In this document: positions 55,979-63,345 of the stretch, in pieces | Numbering within the stretch: position 1 is the first letter of the stretch | Layout of the letters: the number at the start of each line of letters is the position of its first letter | Assembly (NCBI RefSeq): GCF_041051975.1 | Contig: NZ_CP163435.1 | Location: 3,224,001 to 3,288,000 of the forward strand | Source of the DNA: Streptomyces sp. R21 | GTDB lineage: Bacteria; Actinomycetota; Actinomycetes; Streptomycetales; Streptomycetaceae | Reading direction: 5' to 3' | DNA: 64,000 nucleotides | Program-made: the position numbers and the translations under genes | Notes under the pieces: model-generated | Seen by the model: only the letters and a program-made list of their open reading frames with translations | Database searches by the model: none | Told to the model about the DNA's origin: nothing

Positions 55979-56539
55979 TCAGCGAGGCCTCGATGAGGCC
56001 TTGGCCGGTGCCTTCTTCGGCCAGAGCAGGTAGGTGACCGCGATGACGCCGTGGATCCCGATCGTGCGCAGCGCGAAGAGCTGCCACAGGCGCAGGGCGT
56101 CGGCGGCGTCCTCGGCGGACCCCACGTACAGGATCGCCAGCTGCAGAAGGCCGCAGGCGACCGCCCCCGCGAGCAGCGTACGCAGCCACAGCCCGCCCTC
56201 GTGACGGGCGCGCGGCATCCCGTACTTCGGCGGCTTCGGCGGCCGCGGCGCGCCGGCGAAGCGGTACGCGGCCCAACCGTCGAGCCGGGAGATCGTGTAG
56301 TGGCCGTAGGCGACCGTGAAGCCGATGTAGACGGCGGCGAGGCCGTGCTGCCAACCCGGCTCGGCGCCGTTGCGGAGATCGACCGAGGTCGCGATCAGCA
56401 GGACGAGTTCCAGCAGCGGTTCGCACAGCAGCAACGCCACGCTGGTGCGCCGCAGCTTGAAGAGATAGCGGGCGGTGAGCCCGGCGGCCAGCAGCACCCA
56501 GAAGCTGACCTCGCAGATGACGATCAGGGTGACGATCAC
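55979..56539 (-). CDS. Integral membrane protein, unknown function
   Basis: A 186-residue protein with about five hydrophobic segments (MIVTLIVICEVSFWVLLAAG at the N-terminus, LLLCEPLLELVLLIATSV, LAAVYIGFTVAYGHY, LLAGAVACGLLQLAILYVG, IGIHGVIAVTYLLW) and a proline/lysine-rich cytoplasmic loop (GAPRPPKPPKYG). No family motif was recognised. The GTG at 56539 is chosen as the start of the first helix. It converges with sdaA. Confidence 0.75.
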   Translation of the reverse strand: MIVTLIVICEVSFWVLLAAGLTARYLFKLRRTSVALLLCEPLLELVLLIATSVDLRNGAEPGWQHGLAAVYIGFTVAYGHYTISRLDGWAAYRFAGAPRPPKPPKYGMPRARHEGGLWLRTLLAGAVACGLLQLAILYVGSAEDAADALRLWQLFALRTIGIHGVIAVTYLLWPKKAPAKASSRPR

Positions 56540-56733
56540 GTCGGGCTCCTCCCTCGTACCTCCTCATCCTCGGGTCCGCGCGGGAGGTGGGCGTCGTCGG
56601 CGATGACGACCTCCGCCTGCATCCTTCGATGTATGTCAGGCCTCCGCTTCGGCGCGGACGGATCGCCCGTGCCGGTTCGGGGCATGATGCAGCCGTCAAC
56701 TGCTGTCCCCCACCGGCACTTGAAGGAGTCCCC

Positions 56734-57294
56734 ATGCTCCGCGGCATCGACGTCAGCGCGTATCAGTCGTCCTCGTACGCCACTTCCGGTCTCTCCTTCG
56801 TCTTCGTCAAGGCGACGGAGGGCCGTTCGTACGTCAACCCGAAGCTCAGCGCCCAGACGAAGCGCGCCCGCGACGCCGGCCTCGTCGTCGGCTTCTATCA
56901 CTTCCTGTGGCCCGGCAACCTCACCGCCCAGGCGGAGTACTTCGTCGCCCACGCCCCCGAGCGGGCGGGCGACATCCTCGCCGTCGACTGGGAGACGACC
57001 AGCGAGGGCACCCACGCCTCCAACGCGGAGAAGGACCGCTTCCTCCGCAAGGTGAAGGAGCTGCGGCCGGCGCACCGGGTCCTGCTCTACTGCAACAGAA
57101 GCTACTGGCTGAACATCGACACCACCTCGTACGCCGGCGACGGCCTCTGGATAGCCGACTACGTCACAGCGGGCGAGCCGCGCATCCGGGCGCCGTGGCG
57201 CTTCCACCAGTACACGGACGACCCGGTGGACCGGAACGTCGCCGACTTCGCCGACCGGGCGGCCCTGCGGGATTGGGCGAGCGTTACCCTCTGA
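56734..57294 (+). CDS. GH25-type lysozyme (muramidase) domain protein without signal peptide
   Basis: A 186-residue protein made almost entirely of a glycosyl hydrolase 25 barrel. The catalytic motifs MLRGIDVSAYQ (first Asp), FVFVKATEGRSYVNPK, VVGFYHFLWPGN and the DWE triad in ILAVDWETTSEG are all present. GH25 enzymes cut muramic acid-GlcNAc bonds. No signal peptide or wall-binding repeat is seen, so how it reaches its substrate is unclear. The ATG at 56734 follows GAAGGAG at ideal spacing. Confidence 0.87.
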   Translation: MLRGIDVSAYQSSSYATSGLSFVFVKATEGRSYVNPKLSAQTKRARDAGLVVGFYHFLWPGNLTAQAEYFVAHAPERAGDILAVDWETTSEGTHASNAEKDRFLRKVKELRPAHRVLLYCNRSYWLNIDTTSYAGDGLWIADYVTAGEPRIRAPWRFHQYTDDPVDRNVADFADRAALRDWASVTL

Positions 57295-57325
57295 CCTGCG
57301 GTTCGACAGGGCCGCAGGTCAGAGG
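57288..57325 (+). terminator. Hairpin overlapping the GH25 stop and the MOSC ribosome site
   Basis: A perfect 14-bp stem (CCTCTGACCTGCGG and its complement) with a 10-base loop includes the TGA stop of the lysozyme gene in one arm and runs into the AGAGGGG ribosome-binding region of the MOSC gene in the other. Confidence 0.7.
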
Positions 57326-57338
57326 GGAGCGTCACGAC

Positions 57339-57881
57339 ATGGGTGGGGCAGTCGCCGCGGTCAGCAGCAACGGGTCGTACTCGTTCACCAAGCCGAACCG
57401 GGAAAGCATCGTGCTGCTCGCCGGGCTCGGGGTGGAGGGGGATGTGCATGCCGGTACGACGGTGAAGCACCGTTTCCGGATGGAGAAGGACGCCTCGCAG
57501 CCGAACCTGCGTCAAGTGCACCTGATGCACGAGGAGTTGTTCGACGAGCTGCGGGAGACCGGGTTCGAGGTCGCGGCGGGGCAGCTCGGCGAGAACGTCA
57601 CCACGCGGGGCGTCGACCTGCTGGGGCTGCCCGTCGGCACACTGCTGCACCTCGGGGAGGAGGCTGTCGTGGAGGTGACCGGGCTGCGCAATCCCTGCGC
57701 GCAGATCGACACCTTCCGGCAGGGCCTGCTGAAGCAGGTCGTCGGCCGGGGCGAGGACGGCAAGGTCCGCTTCAAGTCCGGGATCATGAGCGTCGTCGTG
57801 ACCGGCGGCACGGTCCGGCCCGGGGACTCGATCAAGGTCGAGCTGCCGGACGGACCGCACCGGCCGCAGGAAATCGTCTAG
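57339..57881 (+). CDS. MOSC domain protein
   Basis: A 180-residue protein of the MOSC (MoCo sulfurase C-terminal) family. It shows GLGVEGDVHAGTTVKHR (near residue 30), QVHLMHEELFDEL, GQLGENVTTRGVDLLGLPVG, and the key cysteine in VEVTGLRNPCAQIDTF (near 118). Family members handle sulfur or bind molybdenum cofactor; stand-alone forms such as YiiM reduce N-hydroxylated bases. The ATG at 57339 follows GAGGGGAG. Confidence 0.9.
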   Translation: MGGAVAAVSSNGSYSFTKPNRESIVLLAGLGVEGDVHAGTTVKHRFRMEKDASQPNLRQVHLMHEELFDELRETGFEVAAGQLGENVTTRGVDLLGLPVGTLLHLGEEAVVEVTGLRNPCAQIDTFRQGLLKQVVGRGEDGKVRFKSGIMSVVVTGGTVRPGDSIKVELPDGPHRPQEIV

Positions 57882-57894
57882 CTCCCGGCAGGGA

Positions 57895-58557
57895 CTATCC
57901 GCGGAAGTCCGCCGGGCGCTCCTGCGGTGCCTCCGTCAGCGCCTTGGTCACCGCGTCGAGGCCCTCCTGGAGGCCGTAGACGGGCGTGCCCGGCTGCTGG
58001 CGCCAGGAGTCGTCCAGGCCCCCGGCGTCGACCGTGTCGAAGCCGATCTCGTCGATCAGGTCCCGCACGCGCTGCTTGGCGGCCGCGTCGTCGCCCGCGA
58101 CGGGGAGGGCCATGCGGTCCGGGGCGCCGGCCGGGCGCGGGCGGTCCAGGATGTCCTGGGCGTAGGTGCCGTTGAAGGCCTTGATGACCGTGTGGCCGAT
58201 CTGCTGGGCGGTCCAGCGGCTCTCGGTCAGGCCGTCGTCCTCGATGGCGTCGATCCGGCCGTCCCGCTGCTGCGGGTAGTAGTTGCCGGTGTCGATGACG
58301 GCGACGTTCTCGGCCGCCCCGTCGAGGACGCCGTCCGGCAGGTCCGGTACGGCCTTCAACGGGATGGTGACGACGACGATCTCGGCGCCGCGCGCGGCCT
58401 CCTCGACCGGTACGGCCGTCGCGCCCGTCTCCTCGGCCAGCGCGGTGAGGGTCTGAGGTCCGCGCGAGTTGGCGATGGCGACCTCGTGACCGACGGCGGT
58501 GAACCGCCGCGCCAGGTTGCCGCCGATGTTGCCCGCTCCGATGATGCCGATCTTCAT
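57895..58557 (-). CDS. NADPH-binding F420-dinucleotide-type reductase
   Basis: A 220-residue protein resembling NADPH-dependent F420 reductase/Fno-like proteins. The Rossmann motif is IGIIGAGNIGGNLARRF at residues 3-19, followed by VAIANSRGPQTL, VVVTIPLKAVPDLP, and KAFNGTYAQDIL (near 130). The enzyme may reduce F420 or another substrate; the sequence does not decide. ATG 58557 is chosen. It converges with the MOSC gene (13 bp between stops). Confidence 0.85.
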   Translation of the reverse strand: MKIGIIGAGNIGGNLARRFTAVGHEVAIANSRGPQTLTALAEETGATAVPVEEAARGAEIVVVTIPLKAVPDLPDGVLDGAAENVAVIDTGNYYPQQRDGRIDAIEDDGLTESRWTAQQIGHTVIKAFNGTYAQDILDRPRPAGAPDRMALPVAGDDAAAKQRVRDLIDEIGFDTVDAGGLDDSWRQQPGTPVYGLQEGLDAVTKALTEAPQERPADFRG

Positions 58558-58662
58558 GACAGACCCTTCCGGGATTGATGCACGTGCATATGTCCGACTG
58601 CAGGCATCAACCCCGGGGGCGCACGACCTATTCCGGAGTGCCGGGCGAATGAGTGACGGTCC

Positions 58663-59658
58663 TCAGATCCGCACCACGATCTTGCCGGTGTGCGTGTTGG
58701 ACTCCATCAGCCGGTGGGCGTCCCGGACGGCGTCGAGGCCGTCGAAGACCTCGGCGATCACCGGGCGCAGGGTGCCGTCGGCCAGTCCCGAGTTGATGTA
58801 GTGGGAGGCGCGGCGGCGGCCCTCGGCGGTCCGGGAGACGTTCGGGTTGGCGTAGCCGTGGACGGTGAGGGGCCAGTTCATCGGGAGTTGGGTGGGGATC
58901 CCGGAGAGCCAGCCATAGCTGATCAGGGTGCCGTTCGGGACGACGGCGTCGCCCAGGGCGGCGAAGCCGGGGCCGCCGATCGCGTCGAGGACGATGTCGA
59001 CGCCGCGGCCGTCCGTGAGCCGCTTGGTCTCCTTCACGACGTCCTCGCGCTCGGTGACGATCACCTGGTCCGCGCCGAGGTCGAGCAGTCGCTGCCGCTT
59101 GTCGTCGGTGCGGGTGGTCGCGATCGGGATCGCGCCGGCGCGGCGGACCACCTGGAGGGCGGCGGTGCCGACGCCGCTGGACGCGCCGGTGACCAGCACC
59201 CGGTCGCCGGGCTGCATGCTCGCGGTCCGCAGCAGGGCGCCGTACGCCGTGGAGTAGGTGACCCAGACGGCGGCCGCGGTGACCGCGTCGACTCCGGCGG
59301 GCCGGGGCACCACGGCGCTCTCGTGCAGCAGGATCCGGTCGCCGTAGACGCCGTGGGCACTGAGTTCGAAGTTGGCCGCCGCCATCACGGGGTCGCCTGG
59401 CGCGTGGGTGCTCACGCCCTCGCCGACCGCCTCGACGGTGCCGGCGGCCTCGTAGCCGTTGCGGGAGGCGGGCAGGGTCGGCTGGTAGTAATAAGTCCCG
59501 GCACGGTAAAGGGCTTCGGCGCGGTTGAGTCCCAACGCCTCGACGCGGACGGTGAGTTCGCCGGGGCCGGGTGCGGGCAGCTCGACGTCCTCGACCTTCA
59601 GGACGTCCGGGCCGCCGAGTTCGTGAAAGAGCACTGCACGGGCGGTAGTTGAAGTCAT
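58663..59658 (-). CDS. Medium-chain dehydrogenase/reductase (quinone oxidoreductase-like)
   Basis: A 331-residue MDR-family NADPH-dependent oxidoreductase. The N-terminal domain has GPGELTVRVEALGLNRAE and the coenzyme domain has VLVTGASSGVGTAALQVVRR (near residue 150). The structural and catalytic zinc cysteines of alcohol dehydrogenases are absent, which points to the zeta-crystallin/quinone oxidoreductase branch. The ATG at 59658 is divergent from the AraC regulator (101 bp apart), making it the likely target gene. Confidence 0.88.
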   Translation of the reverse strand: MTSTTARAVLFHELGGPDVLKVEDVELPAPGPGELTVRVEALGLNRAEALYRAGTYYYQPTLPASRNGYEAAGTVEAVGEGVSTHAPGDPVMAAANFELSAHGVYGDRILLHESAVVPRPAGVDAVTAAAVWVTYSTAYGALLRTASMQPGDRVLVTGASSGVGTAALQVVRRAGAIPIATTRTDDKRQRLLDLGADQVIVTEREDVVKETKRLTDGRGVDIVLDAIGGPGFAALGDAVVPNGTLISYGWLSGIPTQLPMNWPLTVHGYANPNVSRTAEGRRRASHYINSGLADGTLRPVIAEVFDGLDAVRDAHRLMESNTHTGKIVVRI

Positions 59659-59681
59659 GCCGTCGACGCTAGAAGGCGGCT

Positions 59682-59731
59682 GCGAGACGAACCATGCCTG
59701 TCTGTCTCCCTTTCCTGTCCGTTCGTCTCGC
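59682..59731. promoter_or_regulatory. 11-bp inverted repeat between MDR and araC-type genes
   Basis: Perfect arms GCGAGACGAAC (59682-59692) and GTTCGTCTCGC (59721-59731) flank a 28-base C/T-rich spacer, centred between the divergent starts at 59658 and 59760. This layout fits an operator for the AraC-type regulator. Confidence 0.6.
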
Positions 59732-59759
59732 CGGGGCGTCGGCGGGTTACGGTACGGGC

Positions 59760-60680
59760 ATGGACGTACTCAGCGACGCCATCGCCGCCATGCGCACCGG
59801 GCGCCCGCACTCCTCACGCCGGGACAAGCACGCGCCCTGGGGCATGCGTTTCGAGGCCTCGGACGGGGCCGGGTTCCATGTGGTGCTGCAGGGTTCGGCG
59901 TGGCTGATCCCGGCGGACGGCGAACCGGTGGCGGTCGGCCCCGGGGACGTGGTGTTCCTGGCGCACGGGCGCGGGCACGCACTGGCCAGCGGTCTCGACG
60001 TACCGCTGGAGGAGGTGCGGCTCGGCCCGGACGGCCGCTGGCCCCGGCTTCCGCCCGCGACAGACGAGTCGGGCCCGACGACCGTGATGCTGTGCGGCGC
60101 GTACCAACTGGACCGGCATCGCGCCCACCCCCTCCTCGCCGAGCTGCCGGAGGTGGTGCACCTCCCCACCCGCATCGGCGCGCACCGCTCGCTGCGCGCC
60201 GCCGTCGAACTCCTCGGCATGGAGCTGGAGGAGCCGCAGCCGGGCGCGGACACGATCGTCACTTCCCTGCTGGACACCCTCCTCCTGTACATCCTGCGGG
60301 CCTGGTGGCAGCGCGAGCGGCACGGCGGCGGGCACCCCACGGGCTGGTCGGCCGCCCTCGCCGACCCGGCCGTCGCGGCGGCCCTGCGCGCCGTCCACGG
60401 CGACCCGTCGCGCCCCTGGACGGTCGAGGAACTCGGCGCCCGCGGCGGCCTCTCCCGCGCGGCCTTCGCCCGCCGCTTCACCACCCTGGTGGGCGAGCCC
60501 CCGCTGACGTACCTGACCTGGTGGCGCATGATCACCGCCGGGCGGCTGCTCCGCACGGACGACCTCCCGCTCCGTCTCGTCGCCCAACGCACCGGCTACA
60601 CATCGGAGTTCGCCTTCGCCAAGGCCTTCAAACGGGAGTACGGGGTGCCACCGGGCCAGTACCGGAAGCGGGCTTCCTGA
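59760..60680 (+). CDS. AraC-family regulator with cupin-type sensor domain
   Basis: A 306-residue regulator. The N-terminal half is a cupin_6-like sensor (GFHVVLQGSAWLIPADGEPV, VGPGDVVFLAHGRGHALAS). The C-terminus has two helix-turn-helix motifs: WTVEELGARGGLSRAAFARR, then LRLVAQRTGYTSEFAFAKAF with the GVPPGQYRK ending. Such proteins often control adjacent oxidoreductase genes; the divergent MDR gene fits. The ATG at 59760 (MDVLSDAIAAM) is the family-like start. Confidence 0.9.
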   Translation: MDVLSDAIAAMRTGRPHSSRRDKHAPWGMRFEASDGAGFHVVLQGSAWLIPADGEPVAVGPGDVVFLAHGRGHALASGLDVPLEEVRLGPDGRWPRLPPATDESGPTTVMLCGAYQLDRHRAHPLLAELPEVVHLPTRIGAHRSLRAAVELLGMELEEPQPGADTIVTSLLDTLLLYILRAWWQRERHGGGHPTGWSAALADPAVAAALRAVHGDPSRPWTVEELGARGGLSRAAFARRFTTLVGEPPLTYLTWWRMITAGRLLRTDDLPLRLVAQRTGYTSEFAFAKAFKREYGVPPGQYRKRAS

Positions 60681-60758
60681 CCGCCGCCGCAGCCGCCACC
60701 GCCGGACATGCCGAGGGGGCGCCCACCGGAGTCCGGTCGGCGCCCCCTCGTGGGCGGG

Positions 60759-60971
60759 TCACTTGTTCAGGTGCGCCCAGAACTCGTCGAAGGAGAGGAC
60801 CTTGTCGCCGTTGAGGTCGCGGCTGGCGATGATCGCCTCGGCCACCGACTCGGTGACGTTCCAGTCGCCGCCCTGGGCGAGGGCGGTCTTGAACTCGGCG
60901 GCCGTGATGGAGCCGTCGCCGTCCGTGTCGATCCGCTCGAACTGCTTGCGTGCTTCCTCGATGTCCGCCAC
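60759..60971 (-). CDS. Two-EF-hand calcium-binding protein
   Basis: A 70-residue protein with two EF hands: loop DTDGDGSITAAEF (canonical Ca ligands at positions 1, 3, 5 and 12) near residue 15, and DLNGDKVLSFDEF near residue 52. S. coelicolor has several such Cab proteins, from memory. GTG 60971 is preceded by AAGGGG at good spacing. Calcium buffering or signalling is likely but not shown. It converges with the AraC gene. Confidence 0.88.
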   Translation of the reverse strand: MADIEEARKQFERIDTDGDGSITAAEFKTALAQGGDWNVTESVAEAIIASRDLNGDKVLSFDEFWAHLNK

Positions 60972-61038
60972 CGGATCCGCCCCTTTTCGTCGTACCTGAG
61001 TGTCTTGCTGTCTCACCGTGTTACCGGCGCAGGTCAGA

Positions 61039-61983
61039 TTAGCTGGCCGCGCGAGCCTCCAGCGCGGCGACCACCCAGGCGAACTCCTCCGCGTGGGACT
61101 TCACGGGCGTCTGCTTGAGCGTCCCGATCAGTTCGCGGTAGCGGGCGAGCCGGACATTGTGGGTCGCCCTGATGCGTATGAGGACCTCGGCGCGGTCGGC
61201 GTCGCCGAACAGTTCCCGCAGCACCCTCTCGGCCTCCGGCGCCTGCGGCCCGATCCCGTGCTCCCGCGCCTTCCCCACCAGCTCGACCAGCCGCTTGGCG
61301 AACCACCTGGACGCCCCGGCCGGCGTCTCGGGCCTCCGGTCGGCGTGATTGAGCTCGGCCGCCCCGCGCATCTGGGCCCGGAACTCCGGGTCCTGCACCA
61401 GCTCGGCCACTTCCACCCAGGCGTCGACCTGCTCGGGCGTCGGGTCGTCCGGCAGGTTCACCGCCGTGTTCCGCATCCTTTCGCGGATGTCCGGATCCAC
61501 GGTGTCGAGCCCACGGAACATCTCCTCCACGAACTCCTCCATGATCCGCCTGCGCTCGGCCGCCGACAGCCGCGCCAGTTTGTTCATCAGGGTCATCTCC
61601 TCTGCGGTCGAACCGCGTCGCGCCACGGACGACAGCACCGCACGGGTCAGCTTCAGGGAGCTGATCTGTGCGTCCAGTGCCACCACGTGCGCCGCCGCGA
61701 CCTCCGCCACCGTCCGCTCTCCGTCCAGCACCCTGCGCACGTCGGCCAGGCCGAGGCCCAGCTCGCGCAGGGTGCGGATCAGTTCCAGGCGGGCGGCGGA
61801 CTCGGCGTCGTAGAGGCGGTAGCCGCCCGTGGAACGGGTCACCGGGGACAGGACGCCCTCGTCGGACCAGTAGCGGATGGTCCGCACGGTCAGACCGGTG
61901 GCGCGGGCCAGCTCGCCGATGGTGAAAAGGGCGGTGCCGTCGTACGGGGGGTCTGGGGGGTCTCCCCCCGGATGGTGCAGCAT
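61039..61983 (-). CDS. MerR-family transcriptional regulator
   Basis: A 314-residue regulator. The winged helix at residues about 20-90 (LFTIGELARATGLTVRTIRY, YWSDEGVLSPVTRSTGGYRL) is classical MerR, followed by a linker helix (RRVLDGERTVAEVAAAHVVA) and a helical effector domain, longer than in metal-sensing MerR proteins. No metal-binding cysteines are seen. The ATG at 61983 is chosen; the coding start includes a G/C-run giving PPDPPYDG. It is divergent from the GNAT gene across 46 bp. Confidence 0.88.
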   Translation of the reverse strand: MLHHPGGDPPDPPYDGTALFTIGELARATGLTVRTIRYWSDEGVLSPVTRSTGGYRLYDAESAARLELIRTLRELGLGLADVRRVLDGERTVAEVAAAHVVALDAQISSLKLTRAVLSSVARRGSTAEEMTLMNKLARLSAAERRRIMEEFVEEMFRGLDTVDPDIRERMRNTAVNLPDDPTPEQVDAWVEVAELVQDPEFRAQMRGAAELNHADRRPETPAGASRWFAKRLVELVGKAREHGIGPQAPEAERVLRELFGDADRAEVLIRIRATHNVRLARYRELIGTLKQTPVKSHAEEFAWVVAALEARAAS

Positions 61984-62029
61984 GTCTGCGAGTCTGGGCC
62001 TTCCAGTGGGTGGAGACTCAAGGAGCGCG

Positions 62030-62701
62030 ATGGAGACCTTGCGGGACATTCTCGACGCGGCCGCCCGCGGTGTCTTCCCTCCGGCGAACGGTGCTACGAC
62101 CGTCGTGCCGCAGGCCTGCCATCGGGACGCGGGGGTCTTCGCCTTCACCGCGCACACGGTGATCGCCACGGACGAGGACCCGGACTGGGTCCACGACACC
62201 CTGCGCGCCGTCGACTGCGACGCCCTCGCCGCGACCATGAACGCCCGCTTCCTGGCCGCCCTCATGGACCGCACGGGGCGCGGGAGCGACACGATCGACG
62301 TGATGACGGTGGGTTCTCCGCTGCCTGGCGAGCCCTCGCTCGGCCTGCGGGAGATCGCGGACCCTGACCACCCGAGGGTCGCAAGTTCCCGCAAGCGGCG
62401 CGACGACGTGCGGGTGTGGACCACGGAGGGGGGCGGCCTGCTCGTCCTGGGGCGTGGGGTCGCCGGGCGGCTGGAGGTCGCGGTCGAGGTGGAGGAAGGT
62501 GTACGGCATCGCGGCCTCGGACGCGAACTCGCGCTGGCGGCACGGCAGTTGAGCGGGAGTGAGCCGGTGTGGGCGCAGATCTCGGCAGGGAACGCCCGCA
62601 GTATGCGGGCGTTCCAGGCGGCCGGTTATCGTCCCGTCGGCTCCGAGGTGCTGCTCAGTGCCAGGGCTCGTAGTACGGGTTGCTCTCGCAGTCACTCATG
62701 A
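62030..62701 (+). CDS. GNAT-family acetyltransferase
   Basis: A 223-residue N-acetyltransferase. The acetyl-CoA motif VRHRGLGRELALAARQL is near residue 160, followed by WAQISAGNARSMRAFQAAGY. The first 120 residues form a distinct domain with no recognised motif. The ATG at 62030 follows CAAGGAG. The last 47 bp overlap, in antisense, the ADP-ribosyltransferase gene, so the Ser/Arg tail after YRPVGSEVLL is probably unconstrained. The divergent MerR regulator may control it. Confidence 0.83.
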   Translation: METLRDILDAAARGVFPPANGATTVVPQACHRDAGVFAFTAHTVIATDEDPDWVHDTLRAVDCDALAATMNARFLAALMDRTGRGSDTIDVMTVGSPLPGEPSLGLREIADPDHPRVASSRKRRDDVRVWTTEGGGLLVLGRGVAGRLEVAVEVEEGVRHRGLGRELALAARQLSGSEPVWAQISAGNARSMRAFQAAGYRPVGSEVLLSARARSTGCSRSHS

Positions 62702-63266
62702 TCTCGGTCTTGGTCGTCTTGTCGACCGGGCAGACGCCGATGATGTACTGGCGCGCGATCCCGCCGGGGAAGGCGACCTCGACCTGGTCGGCCCACTTGT
62801 GGGTGTCGCCGATGGTCTTGTTCACGTCCACGCCGCCGGGGGCGTCGATGTAGTAGTTGTAGCCGCTCTTCCACCACGTCTTGTACAGGTCGTGGTCATA
62901 GCTCGTGGAGACGTACGGCGAGGGCTGGTTCACCAGGACGTACTGCTCGATGTCGTACTGGCCGGTCAGGACGTCCTTGGGGTAGAAGCCCTGCTCGAAC
63001 ACGACGGACGGGCCGCGGCCGTCACTGCGGTAGAGCGTGCCGCACGTCTTGCGCCAGACGGGCTCGGGCGTGATGCGGCCGACGTCCACACGGCGGTCGG
63101 CGGCGGCCTTCACCGGGTCGTCGAACTGGGGGCAGGAGGGCGCTGCGGATACGGCGTGCGTGAGGGGCGAGGCGGTGGGGAGGGTCGCGGCGGAGGTCGC
63201 GAAGACGGCCGAGACGGACAGGACCACGGCAGCGGTACGCCGCCGCAGAGACGAGATGGTGATCAT
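62655..63266 (-). CDS. Secreted pierisin/Scabin-type mono-ADP-ribosyltransferase
   Basis: A 203-residue exported protein with a signal peptide (about residues 1-42, VVLSVSAVFATSAATLP). The ADP-ribosyltransferase R-STS-QxE signature is complete: R80 in TLYRSDGRG, S120-T121-S122 in SPYVSTSYD, and Q161-V162-E163 in ADQVEVAFPGG. The ARTT Q two residues before the glutamate is diagnostic of guanine-modifying pierisin-like enzymes; Scabin of S. scabies (R77, S117, Q158, E160, from memory) matches with a constant +3 shift. Four cysteines (45, 75, 179, 193) may form disulfides. It probably modifies guanine bases of DNA or nucleotides outside the cell. S. coelicolor ScARP (SCO5461, from memory) lies in the equivalent place. 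Confidence 0.9.
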   Translation of the reverse strand: MITISSLRRRTAAVVLSVSAVFATSAATLPTASPLTHAVSAAPSCPQFDDPVKAAADRRVDVGRITPEPVWRKTCGTLYRSDGRGPSVVFEQGFYPKDVLTGQYDIEQYVLVNQPSPYVSTSYDHDLYKTWWKSGYNYYIDAPGGVDVNKTIGDTHKWADQVEVAFPGGIARQYIIGVCPVDKTTKTEIMSDCESNPYYEPWH

Positions 63267-63345
63267 GGAGAGCACCCTCTCGTCTCCGCGGCGGCGGGCC
63301 GTGGATCATCACTCGTACGACGGCGTGTCCCGAACTTCCTTTGCC

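Noticed and set aside
61955..61972. G/C-run hairpin (GGGGGG-TCT-CCCCCC) as a terminator
   Set aside because: It lies inside the N-terminal coding region of the MerR regulator (codes for the PPDPPY stretch), so it is more likely coding composition; it would matter only if the regulator starts downstream.
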